Positions 15,131 to 22,943 of a stretch of 60,986 nucleotides of DNA are shown in pieces. Each line of letters opens with the position of its first letter. Position 1 is the stretch's first letter. The stretch spans positions 1 through 60,986 of the forward strand of contig NZ_JAGIAG010000014.1 of NCBI RefSeq assembly GCF_017744955.1, read 5' to 3'. The stretch is from Dokdonella sp. GTDB lineage: Bacteria > Pseudomonadota > Gammaproteobacteria > Xanthomonadales > Rhodanobacteraceae. The notes beneath the pieces are model-generated. The model was not told the origin of the DNA, did no database searches, and saw nothing but the letters and a program-made list of their open reading frames with translations. The translations under genes were made by a program, and so were the position numbers.

Positions 15131-16528
15131 CTATCCAGGCGGATCGAAGCCGTTCGCGAACACCGGATCGGGCGGTCGCCATTCGAACGCGCCGATGTCC
15201 GCGGCGGCGCCGATCACGCGCGGGAAGCCGGCGCCGCGCTGATCCCATTGCAGGTTCGCATTGTCGCTGCCGTGGTCGATCGCGGGACTGTCGGCGGCCA
15301 GGGCGAGCGTGCGCGTCGGTCCGCCGTTGTCGACCAGGTATTGCAGATGCGGATCGACCATCAGCGTGTCCGCCGGCATGCTGACTTGCGGGAACGTGAC
15401 TAGGTTGTGGTCGCCGCTGACTACCTGGGCCGACAGATCGACAATCGGATCGTTGGTCGAACCGACGTAGTTGCCGGCGATGATCGTGCTGACCAGCGTC
15501 AATGGCCCCTGGATCATCACCGCGGGATACTGGTTCACGGTCGCGATGTTGCGCGCGATCGTGCTGTTGTAGATGAAGGCGGGGAGCCAGCTGAATACGC
15601 TTCTGCCGTCCTGCGACAGATTTCCCGAGATCGTGCTGTTGACCATGATCAGCAGTCCTCCGGAGCCTCCGGAAAAGAGAAGCAGCGCCGAACCCGCGCC
15701 ATGACCGGTGCTGTTGGTCGTCAGTGAGTTGTTCGAGATGGTCGAGTTGAATATCTGCGCGCCGTTCATCGCCCACGCGCCGGCGCCGCCCGCGCTGTCC
15801 CCACCCTGGATTCGGCAGTTGTCGATCGCGCTGTATCGCATGTCCAGCCCACCAAGGCCGGCGTATACGCAGCCGCCTTCGAAGTAACCGTGCCCGACTT
15901 CGGAGACGATCCAGCTGTAGGACACCGTGCTCGACATCAGGTGCAGCGAGTTGCGGGCAAAGATGGCTCCTCCGCCGAGGTTGGGGCTTTGGCCGCTGGC
16001 GCCGGTCGCCCTCACGGTGCATTGGGTGACTTTGGCGGCGACCACGGACAAGTCTCCCGCGGTCCGGATGCAGCCTCCGTCGGCATCGTCCGCATGGCCG
16101 CCTTCCAGCGTGAGCGCTTCCAGGCGATTGCCGTCGTCGACCCTGGCGGAGGCGTTGGTGAAATCGAGAATGCGGAAGTAGTTGTTGGTCGGCCATCGCC
16201 GCACGCTCAGGCGATTGGCGCCGGGCCCGACGATGGTCAGGCCCTTCTGCGGAACCACGATCTCGCCGGAGGTCAGCGTGATCGTGCTGCAGGTCAACTG
16301 GGTCAGGTCGATGGTGTCGCCGTCGGCCGCGCTCGCGACCGCGTCGCGCAGGCTGCCGGCGCCGCTGTCGTCGCAGTTGGTCACCACGAGGACGAATGCC
16401 GGCGCTTGTGGCGCCGTCGTATCGGATGTCGCCGGTGTCGGCGTGGAAAGCCCGAGCGTCAGCGCGATCGCCAGCGCAAGAGCTGCCGGTGCGGGAGTCT
16501 TCGTCGGACGTTTGGACGAGAGAGACAT
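15131..16528 (-). CDS. Secreted beta-helix protein, choice-of-anchor Q type
   Basis: A 465-aa exported protein. The N-terminus has a basic region and an Ala/Leu-rich signal peptide. The first domain begins VTNCDDSGAGSLRDAV (about 49-64), typical of right-handed parallel beta-helix proteins, and repeated NSTI/STI coils follow (VNSTISGN, YNSTIARN, VSTIIAGN). Residues about 385-455 carry the choice-of-anchor Q pattern: DPHLQYLVDNGGPTRTLAL, SPAIDHGS, DQRGAGFPR, DIGAFEW. It ends in DPVFANGFDPPG, matching the tails of the proteins ending at 4490 and 10449. Surface location is likely; no catalytic site is evident. Confidence 0.82.
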   Translation of the reverse strand: MSLSSKRPTKTPAPAALALAIALTLGLSTPTPATSDTTAPQAPAFVLVVTNCDDSGAGSLRDAVASAADGDTIDLTQLTCSTITLTSGEIVVPQKGLTIVGPGANRLSVRRWPTNNYFRILDFTNASARVDDGNRLEALTLEGGHADDADGGCIRTAGDLSVVAAKVTQCTVRATGASGQSPNLGGGAIFARNSLHLMSSTVSYSWIVSEVGHGYFEGGCVYAGLGGLDMRYSAIDNCRIQGGDSAGGAGAWAMNGAQIFNSTISNNSLTTNSTGHGAGSALLLFSGGSGGLLIMVNSTISGNLSQDGRSVFSWLPAFIYNSTIARNIATVNQYPAVMIQGPLTLVSTIIAGNYVGSTNDPIVDLSAQVVSGDHNLVTFPQVSMPADTLMVDPHLQYLVDNGGPTRTLALAADSPAIDHGSDNANLQWDQRGAGFPRVIGAAADIGAFEWRPPDPVFANGFDPPG

Positions 16529-16673
16529 GGCGCAGGCTCCGAAACGCGGCCGGCGCCGCCGGACGCTCCGGCGGCGCGGAGCGCGGGCGAGACGCTCCTG
16601 CGTTGTCCTTACGCCGTGTCGCGACGGAATCCGCCATGGCGGCGGAACGAGGCCGGCGACTGTTCGAGCGGAG

Positions 16674-18038
16674 TCAGGCCTCGCCCAGCGCGTGCAGAAA
16701 CGCGTTGCGCCAAGCGGTGATGTCGTGCCGTCGGAGGTGTTCGATCATCGCCGCCCAGCGCTCGCGGCGTTCGTCGAGCGGCATCGCCAGCGCGGTTTCC
16801 AGGCTCTCGACGATGTCGTCCGGATCGAGCGGGTTGATGATGATCGCCTGATGCAGTTCGCGCGCCGCGCCGGCGAGGTTGGACAGCACCAGCACGCCGG
16901 GATCGTCGGGCGCCTGCGCGGCGACGAATTCCTTCGCCACCAGGTTCATGCCGTCGCGCAGCGGCGTGACCAGGCCGACGTGTGCGCTGCGATAGAAGCC
17001 GGCCAAGGTTTCCTGCTGGAAGCTGCGGTTGACGTAGCGGATCGGCACCCAGTCCGGCTCGGCGTAGCGGCCGTTGGTCGCGCCGGCGAGGCGTTCGAGG
17101 CGCGAGCGCAGTTCGCGATATTCCGGCACGTCCTCGCGCGAGGGCGGCGCGATCTGCAGCAGCGACAGCTTCGAGCGCCATTCCGGATGGTGCGACAGGA
17201 AACGTCCGAACGCCTCGAAGCGTTGCGGCAGCCCCTTGGAGTAGTCGAGCCGATCGACGCCGATGGCGAGCCGGCGATGCTCGAGGCTGGCGATCAGGCG
17301 CTTCGTCGCCGCGCTGTTGGCGGCGCGCTCGGCCTGGCGCGCGACGCGTTCGGTGTCGATGCCGATCGGGAACACGGCGGCGCGGAAACGGCGGCCGTCG
17401 GGCAGGCGCAGCTGCGTGCCGTCGATCTCCGCCGAGCACTCGTCGCGGAAGTAGCCGCGCAGCGCCTGGAGATCCGATTCGGTCTGCAGGCCGACCAGAT
17501 CGTAGGCGGCCAGCGCGCTGAACACGTGCTCGTGGTGCGGCAGCGCGGCGAGCAGGTCGCGCGGCGGCAGCGGCACGTGCAGGAAGAAGCCGATGTGCGC
17601 GTCGACGCCGAGCCGCCGCAGCTCGGCGCCGAGCGGGATCAGGTGGTAATCGTGCACCCACAGCTGGTCGCCCGGCCGCAGCAGCCGCGCGACGTGCTCG
17701 GCGAACAGGCGGTTGACGCGCTGATAGCCGGCGAAATCCTTGCGGCTGTAGTCGAGCAGCGCCTGGCGGAAATGCAGCAGCGGCCACAATGTGCGGTTGG
17801 CGAAGCCGAGGTAGTACTCCTGGTAGTCGGCGCGCGTGAGGTCGAGCAGGGCGTACTCGACGCGGCCTTCGCTGCGGTGTTCGAGCGATCGTTCGCTTTC
17901 CTCGACGAGACGGCCGCTCCAGCCGAACCACAGTCCGCCGCGCTCGGCCAGCGCGGCCTGCATCGCCGAGGCGAGGCCGCCGGCACGGGTCTCCTTCGGC
18001 AGCGCGACGCGATTGGAAACGACGACGAGTCGGCTCAC
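16674..18038 (-). CDS. otsA: Alpha,alpha-trehalose-phosphate synthase (GT20)
   Basis: OtsA joins UDP-glucose and glucose-6-phosphate to give trehalose-6-phosphate. Family motifs are present: RLVVVSNRVALP at the N-terminus with a GGLASA loop, WVHDYHLIPL, GFFLHVPLPP, GVDRLDYSKGLPQRFEAF, and PLRDGMNLVAKEFVAAQ near the nucleotide-binding end. The GTG at 18038 is preferred: GAGGG lies just upstream, only 8 nt past the GH15 stop, and the protein then begins at the conserved SRLVVVSNRV. A GTG at 18056 is the alternative. At 454 aa it has the usual length. It is the last gene of otsB-GH15-otsA. Confidence 0.96.
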   Translation of the reverse strand: MSRLVVVSNRVALPKETRAGGLASAMQAALAERGGLWFGWSGRLVEESERSLEHRSEGRVEYALLDLTRADYQEYYLGFANRTLWPLLHFRQALLDYSRKDFAGYQRVNRLFAEHVARLLRPGDQLWVHDYHLIPLGAELRRLGVDAHIGFFLHVPLPPRDLLAALPHHEHVFSALAAYDLVGLQTESDLQALRGYFRDECSAEIDGTQLRLPDGRRFRAAVFPIGIDTERVARQAERAANSAATKRLIASLEHRRLAIGVDRLDYSKGLPQRFEAFGRFLSHHPEWRSKLSLLQIAPPSREDVPEYRELRSRLERLAGATNGRYAEPDWVPIRYVNRSFQQETLAGFYRSAHVGLVTPLRDGMNLVAKEFVAAQAPDDPGVLVLSNLAGAARELHQAIIINPLDPDDIVESLETALAMPLDERRERWAAMIEHLRRHDITAWRNAFLHALGEA

Positions 18039-18045
18039 GATACCC

Positions 18046-19836
18046 TCACAGGACACTTTCCCAGCTGCGCGACAGGCGCGCGGCGGCGTTGATCAAACCG
18101 ACCAGCGAATAGGTCTGCGGAAAGTTGCCCCACAGTTCGCCGCTGCCCGGATGCACGTCCTCGGACAGCAGGCCGAGCGGATTGCGTCGCGCCAGCAGTT
18201 CCTCGAACAGTGCGCGCGCCTCGTCGATGCGGCCGATCGCGGCCAGCGCGTCGACGTACCAGAAGCTGCAGATCGTGAAGCTCGTTTCCGGTGCGCCGAA
18301 ATCGTCGGGCACGATGTAGCGGAACAGATAGTTGCCCTGGCGCAGCACGCGGCCGATCGCCTCGACGGTGGCGACGAAGCGCGGATCGTCGGCGGTGACG
18401 AAGCCGAGATCGGCGAGCAGCAGCAGGCTCGCGTCGAGCCGGTCGCTGCCGAAGGCGTCGACGAAATGGCCGTCCTTCGGATGCACGGCGCGTTCCAGGA
18501 TCAGGTCGCGTACGCGCTGCGCGCGCGCGCCCCAGAACTGCGCGCGCTCCTCGAGGCCGAGATGCTCGGCGATGCGGCGCAGCCGATCGCAGGCCGCCCA
18601 CGACATCACGCTGGAATAGGTGTGCACGTCGCTGCGGCCGCGGAATTCCCACAAGCCGGCGTCGGGCTGGTCGTGGAGGCGGAATGCCGCTTCGCCGGCG
18701 TGCTCCAGCCGTGCAAACGCGGCGGCGTCGCCGCGCACGTTGAGGCGGTGGTCGAAGAACAGCTGCGTCGCCGCCAGCACGACGCTGCCGTAGACGTCGT
18801 GCTGGTTCTGGCGCCAGGCATCGTTGCCGATGCGCACCGGGCCCATGCCGCGGTAGCCGGCGAGGTGCGTCGCCTCGCGTTCGATCAGCTCGCGCTCGAA
18901 ATGGATGCCGTAGACCGGCGCGAGATCGCCGTCGGCGGCCGCGGCGAGATTGGCCAGGTAGCGCAGGTATTCCTCCATGCTGCGCGTGGCGCCGAGGCGG
19001 TTCAGCGCGCGCACGACGAATGCCGCGTCGCGCAGCCAGCAGTAGCGGTAGTCCCAGTTGCGCACGGTATGCGGCGCTTCGGGGATCGACGTCGTCAACG
19101 CGGCGACGATCGCGCCGGTGCCCTCGTACTGGCTCAGCTTCAGCGTGATCGCGGCGCGGATCACCGCGTCCTGCCACTCGGCCGGGATCGACAGATAGCG
19201 CACCCATTCGCGCCAGTAGTCGACGGTCGAGTCGAGCGCCTCGCGCACGTGCACGGCCGGCGCCTGCGCCAGCGTCTCGTCCGGGCCGAGCACGATCGAC
19301 AGTTCGCGATCCAGCAGGAACGGCAGTTCGTCGCGCAGCATCGGCAGCGGCGCGTCGGTGGTCGCGCGCAGCACCAGGCCGTCGAGCACGAAGCGCAGAT
19401 GGTTCGAGCCGAACGTGCGTTCGGGCACGCGCGCGCCGTAGCCGGTGAGCGGACGCAGACGCAGCGTGATGCGCGGCGTGCCGGCCAGCGGGCGGATCGT
19501 GCGCAGCAGGCTGGTCGGATGGAAGATGCGGCCGTGGAATTTGTAGCGCGGCGCGAAGTCGACGATCTCGACCATGCTGCCGTCGGCGGATTCCAGGCGC
19601 GTGACCAGCACCGGCGTGTTGTCGAGGTAACGCTGCGAACGGGCGGTCTCGCCGTCGAGCTCGAGATCGAAATAGCCGTGCTCGCCGAGCGTCGGCGACA
19701 GCAGCGAGCAGAACGCCGGATCGCCGTCGAACGACGGCAGGCAGCACCAGACGATGCGTCCGCGCGCGTCGATCAGCGCGCCGATGCTGCCGTTGCCGAC
19801 CACGCCGAGATCGAGGCTGGCTTGGGGTGGATTCAT
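18046..19836 (-). CDS. Glycoside hydrolase family 15 (trehalase/glucoamylase-like)
   Basis: A 596-aa cytoplasmic GH15 enzyme with no signal peptide. It opens with LGVVGNGSIGALID and WCCLPSFDGDPAF, then the (alpha/alpha)6 barrel with RNWDYRYCWLRDAAF, PVRIGNDAWRQNQHDVYGS, and DAGLWEFRGRSDVHTYSS, where the WE glutamate is the expected general acid. Bacterial GH15 genes between otsB and otsA often act on trehalose, which would close a synthesis-degradation loop, but glucoamylase activity cannot be excluded. The ATG at 19836 follows GGAGG and overlaps the otsB stop (ATGA). Its own stop lies 7 nt before the preferred otsA start. Confidence 0.93.
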   Translation of the reverse strand: MNPPQASLDLGVVGNGSIGALIDARGRIVWCCLPSFDGDPAFCSLLSPTLGEHGYFDLELDGETARSQRYLDNTPVLVTRLESADGSMVEIVDFAPRYKFHGRIFHPTSLLRTIRPLAGTPRITLRLRPLTGYGARVPERTFGSNHLRFVLDGLVLRATTDAPLPMLRDELPFLLDRELSIVLGPDETLAQAPAVHVREALDSTVDYWREWVRYLSIPAEWQDAVIRAAITLKLSQYEGTGAIVAALTTSIPEAPHTVRNWDYRYCWLRDAAFVVRALNRLGATRSMEEYLRYLANLAAAADGDLAPVYGIHFERELIEREATHLAGYRGMGPVRIGNDAWRQNQHDVYGSVVLAATQLFFDHRLNVRGDAAAFARLEHAGEAAFRLHDQPDAGLWEFRGRSDVHTYSSVMSWAACDRLRRIAEHLGLEERAQFWGARAQRVRDLILERAVHPKDGHFVDAFGSDRLDASLLLLADLGFVTADDPRFVATVEAIGRVLRQGNYLFRYIVPDDFGAPETSFTICSFWYVDALAAIGRIDEARALFEELLARRNPLGLLSEDVHPGSGELWGNFPQTYSLVGLINAAARLSRSWESVL

Positions 19837-20642
19837 CGGACCTCCATGGGTTGTGTCGCGGCCGCATCGGCCAGCGCGGCGAGCCACGCCCGCGCTGCGG
19901 CCGGATCGGCCAGGGCGTGGCGAGCGCGCGTCGGCCGCCGTTCGCCGACGAGGATGCTGACACCGCCGAGTTCCTCCACGCGCGCGAACGCGTGTTCGTC
20001 GGTGAGATCGTCGCCGAGCATCCACGGCACGCGGCCGGCGAACGGCGCTTCGAGCATCAGCGCGGCGAGCGCGACACCCTTGTCGACGCCGGCCGGTTTG
20101 AGTTCGACGACGCGGTTGCCGGCCTGCAGCTCGAAGCCGGCGCCGCCGAAGCGCAGCAGCTCGTGCGCGGCGCGCTCGACTTCCGGCGCAGCGTCGGGAA
20201 CGTTGCGATAGTGCAGCGCGAACGCCACGCCCTTGTCTTCGAGCAGCACGCCGGGCAACGCGGCGGCGATCGCGCGCGCGCGATCGCGCAGCGCTTCCAA
20301 TCGCTCAGCTTCGGGGCGCAGCTGGCTGACGCGGCCGTTCGCGCGCCGCAGTTCGGCGCCGTGCAGTCCGGCCGCCGCCGCCTCCGGCAGGCCGAGCAGG
20401 GCGTCGATCTGCTGTAGCGACCGGCCGCTGAGCAGGGCCAGCGCGCCGCCGAGCGCGGTGCGCAGGCGGCGCAGTCGTGTGCGCAATCCGTCCTCGACCA
20501 CGACGGCGTCGGGCCGCGCGGCGAAATCGAGCAGGGTGCCGTCGAGGTCGAGGAACAGCGCGACGTCCGCCGGTTGCGCCTGCGGCGGCGGCGGGAGAGG
20601 AGCGTCGAGGGGATGGGTTTCGCTGCGGATCATGTCGAGCAT
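19833..20642 (-). CDS. otsB: Trehalose-6-phosphate phosphatase
   Basis: A HAD-superfamily phosphatase that dephosphorylates trehalose-6-phosphate to trehalose. The 269-aa product carries the DxDxT nucleophile motif (FLDLDGTLLDF, Asp32 and Asp34), LLSGRSLQQI, the substrate-cap region with NRVVELKPAGVDKG, and the metal-binding GDDLTDEHAF. It is first in the otsB-GH15-otsA operon and its stop overlaps the GH15 start. The start at 20642 is uncertain by a few codons (ATG at 20633 also in frame). The 111 bp upstream hold its promoter; osmotic control is expected but not visible. Confidence 0.95.
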   Translation of the reverse strand: MLDMIRSETHPLDAPLPPPPQAQPADVALFLDLDGTLLDFAARPDAVVVEDGLRTRLRRLRTALGGALALLSGRSLQQIDALLGLPEAAAAGLHGAELRRANGRVSQLRPEAERLEALRDRARAIAAALPGVLLEDKGVAFALHYRNVPDAAPEVERAAHELLRFGGAGFELQAGNRVVELKPAGVDKGVALAALMLEAPFAGRVPWMLGDDLTDEHAFARVEELGGVSILVGERRPTRARHALADPAAARAWLAALADAAATQPMEVR

Positions 20643-20753
20643 GGTCGGCGTCGGGAGGCGGCGCCGCGCGAGCCGCGGGCCATCGTCGAGTTCACACTCC
20701 CACGCATGTATCCCGACTGACCGCGAAGGTTTTCGGGTGCTGGTACGTACAGT

Positions 20754-21248
20754 TCAGGCATCGCTCTCGCTGCAAACCTCCGGCTTGCGACTCGTCGTTG
20801 GGGCAGGGGAGCCGTGCGTGGCGTCGACGACGGGCACGCGGCCGAGCAGTACCCGCGCCGCGAAGAGCACCTTGCCGGCGACGAACACGCGATGGCGCGG
20901 ATCGTCGGGCCCGCCGTACGGAATGCGGTCGCTCCACGAGGGCACGCCGGCTTCGCGCAGGCGGTCGCGCAGCGCCTCGGCGGCGCCTTCGCCGCGGAAG
21001 AATCCGACCAGATGGTCGTGGCGCATCGCGGTCAGGTGGCGGAAGAAGAAATCGCAGGCCTGCGCCTCGTCGCGCGAGACGTGGACCGGCGGCGAATCCT
21101 GGCCGCGCTCGGTGTAGAAGACGCGCCACTCCTCGCCGTCGCGGACCAGGCAGAACGCATCCGAGGCGGCGCCGCGCGAGCCGATCGCGAACATCGAAGG
21201 ACGGCAGCCTTCCTCGAGCAGGCGCTGCGCGAGTTCGCGCGTGTTCAC
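20754..21248 (-). CDS. Small protein of unknown function coupled to the HExxH gene
   Basis: A 164-aa cytoplasmic protein starting at a GTG that overlaps the stop of the gene at 21245 (GTGA). The core has GEEWRVFYTERGQDS followed by SRDEAQACDFFFRHL, a pattern reminiscent of small immunity-type proteins in which a YxERG segment precedes an E-A-C helix. This resemblance is weak evidence. The last 20 residues are polar and low in complexity. It is the distal gene of a run that begins with min genes. No enzymatic motif is seen. Confidence 0.62.
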   Translation of the reverse strand: MNTRELAQRLLEEGCRPSMFAIGSRGAASDAFCLVRDGEEWRVFYTERGQDSPPVHVSRDEAQACDFFFRHLTAMRHDHLVGFFRGEGAAEALRDRLREAGVPSWSDRIPYGGPDDPRHRVFVAGKVLFAARVLLGRVPVVDATHGSPAPTTSRKPEVCSESDA

Positions 21249-21742
21249 GGCGGCGTGTCTTCGGCGCGGGCCGGCGGCAGCAGGTCGCGTTGCGCCAGCC
21301 AGCGGCGCGCGTCCTCGGCGTCGCGCTCGAACCAGGCGCGCGTGGAGCCGAGGCGGAACGTGTAGCCCCACGCGTCCATGTCGCGCATCAGCCGTTCGCC
21401 GCCGACGCCGGGCAGCTGGTCGGCGAGCAGGATCTGCAGATAGCAGGTCGCGTCTTCCTCGGCCTGCGAATCGGAGGCGTCGGTGTGGATCGTCGCGCGT
21501 CGCTCGGTCGGTGCGACGATCAGATGACAGGCTTCGTGCAGCAGCGAATGCACGGGTGTGTCGTCGCGCGCGTACACCGTGTGCGCGATCACGCCGGCTT
21601 CCGGTTCGCCCCAGTAGCTGCCGGGAATCGGCGCGTCGCGCTCGACGCGCGCGAGTCGCAGCGAATGACGCGCGAGCAGCGCGTCGACGGCGGTGATGTC
21701 GAGATCGGCCAGCGTGAGCACGCCGGCCTCGTCGTTCCCCAT
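21245..21742 (-). CDS. HExxH (zinc metallopeptidase-like) protein coupled to minE
   Basis: A 165-aa protein whose ATG at 21742 overlaps the minE stop (TGATG). Residues 69-73 read HEACH, a HExxH zinc signature inside SLLHEACHLIV. Glu95/Glu96 in QAEEDATCYLQ lie about 22 residues on, the spacing expected of a gluzincin-type third ligand. No signal peptide or transmembrane helix is seen, so it would act in the cytoplasm. Its stop overlaps the GTG of the next gene. A metallopeptidase is plausible. An alternative is a non-catalytic zinc-site protein. Confidence 0.7.
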   Translation of the reverse strand: MGNDEAGVLTLADLDITAVDALLARHSLRLARVERDAPIPGSYWGEPEAGVIAHTVYARDDTPVHSLLHEACHLIVAPTERRATIHTDASDSQAEEDATCYLQILLADQLPGVGGERLMRDMDAWGYTFRLGSTRAWFERDAEDARRWLAQRDLLPPARAEDTPP

Positions 21743-22032
21743 CAGCTCTCGCTGGCCGTCGCGGTCGGCGTCTCGCCGTCCTGCTTGTCCGGCAGCGCGA
21801 CCGACAGTTCCAGCACTTCCTGGTCGCCGTCGCGCTGCACGTGGATCTCGATCGCGTCCGGATCGATGTTCACGTACTTGCGGATGACCTCGAGCAATTC
21901 GCGCCGCAGCAGCGGCAGGTAGTCGGGACGACCACTCTGCGCGCGCTCCTGCGCGACGATGATGCGCAGGCGCTCCTTGGCGACCGAGGCGGTGTTCTTC
22001 TGGCGCGAACGCAGGAAATCGAACAGTCCCAT
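21742..22032 (-). CDS. minE: Cell division topological specificity factor MinE
   Basis: MinE displaces MinC and stimulates MinD ATPase, producing the pole-to-pole oscillation that confines division to midcell. The 96-aa product starts MGLFDFLRSRQKNTASVAKE, with the amphipathic membrane-targeting N-terminus and the MinD-contact helix ERLRIIVAQERAQ. The topological domain follows (LPLLRRELLEVIRKYV, DPDAIEIHVQ). The start is 2 nt after the minD stop, with GGAGC upstream. It overlaps the downstream HExxH gene by one base. Confidence 0.97.
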   Translation of the reverse strand: MGLFDFLRSRQKNTASVAKERLRIIVAQERAQSGRPDYLPLLRRELLEVIRKYVNIDPDAIEIHVQRDGDQEVLELSVALPDKQDGETPTATASES

Positions 22033-22034
22033 GC

Positions 22035-22847
22035 TCAGCTCCCGAAGATGCGTGCGAGGAAACCCTTCTTCTGCGCGTCGATGAAGCGCATCGGCCGCGT
22101 CTCGCCGCTGAGGCGCGCGACCGCGTCGGCATACGCCTGGCCGGCGGCGGATTCCTCGTCGAGGATCACCGGCACGCCGGCGTTGGAGGCGGTCAGCACG
22201 CCCGGCGATTCGGGGATCACGCCGATCACTTCGATGCCGAGGATTTCCTTGACGTCGTTGACGCCCATCATGTCGCCGCCGGCGACGCGGTCGGGGTTGT
22301 AGCGCGTCAGCAGCAGATGCTGCTCGACCGGCCCGTTGCCGAGTTCCGCGCGGCGCGTCTTGCTCGACAGCAGGCCGAGGATGCGGTCGGAGTCGCGCAC
22401 GCTCGACACTTCCGGATTGACCACCACGATCGCGCGATCGGCGAAGTACATCGCCAGCGCGGCGCCTTTCTCGATGCCGGCCGGCGAGTCGCACAGGACG
22501 TAGTCGAAACCGTCTTCGGTCAGTTCGTTCAATACGCGCTCGACGCCTTCCTTGTTCAGCGCATCCTTGTCGCGCGTCTGCGAGGCGGCCAGCACGTACA
22601 GGGTTTCGATGCGCTTGTCCTTGATCAGCGCCTGCTTCAAGGTGCATTCGCCCTGGATCACATTGACGAAGTCGTAAACCACACGGCGTTCGCAACCCAT
22701 GATCAGGTCGAGATTGCGCAGGCCGACGTCGAAGTCGATGACCGCGACTTTCTTGCCGCGCTTGGCCAGTCCCACGCTGAGCGAGGCGCTGGTCGTGGTC
22801 TTGCCGACGCCGCCTTTGCCGGAAGTGACGACGATGATTTCAGTCAA
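22035..22847 (-). CDS. minD: Septum site-determining ATPase MinD
   Basis: A membrane-associated ParA-type ATPase that recruits MinC and oscillates with MinE. The 270-aa product has the deviant Walker A SGKGGVGKTTTSAS (Lys11 and Lys16), VIDFDVGLRNLD, DSPAGIEKGA (switch II), and the C-terminal amphipathic membrane-targeting helix KKGFLARIFG. It lies between minC and minE, with an intergenic palindromic repeat (22861-22943) upstream in place of a tight junction. Confidence 0.98.
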   Translation of the reverse strand: MTEIIVVTSGKGGVGKTTTSASLSVGLAKRGKKVAVIDFDVGLRNLDLIMGCERRVVYDFVNVIQGECTLKQALIKDKRIETLYVLAASQTRDKDALNKEGVERVLNELTEDGFDYVLCDSPAGIEKGAALAMYFADRAIVVVNPEVSSVRDSDRILGLLSSKTRRAELGNGPVEQHLLLTRYNPDRVAGGDMMGVNDVKEILGIEVIGVIPESPGVLTASNAGVPVILDEESAAGQAYADAVARLSGETRPMRFIDAQKKGFLARIFGS

Positions 22848-22860
22848 TGGAGTGCCCTCG

Positions 22861-22943
22861 GGATTCGTGATTTGCGATTGGCGATTCGTGATTGGCGATC
22901 GGCGGAAAAGTGTTTTTCCGAATCACGAATCACCAATGACCCG
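22861..22943. repeat. Palindromic ATTCGTGATT-family intergenic repeat
   Basis: The minC-minD gap holds copies of GATTCGTGATT and GATTGGCGATC on the left, a central CGGAAAAGTGTTTTTCCG hairpin (22903-22920), and the complementary AATCACGAATCACC on the right. The whole element can fold into one long hairpin. It shares the ATTCGTGATTCG word with the element at 47550-47728. It would be transcribed within the min operon. Confidence 0.75.
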
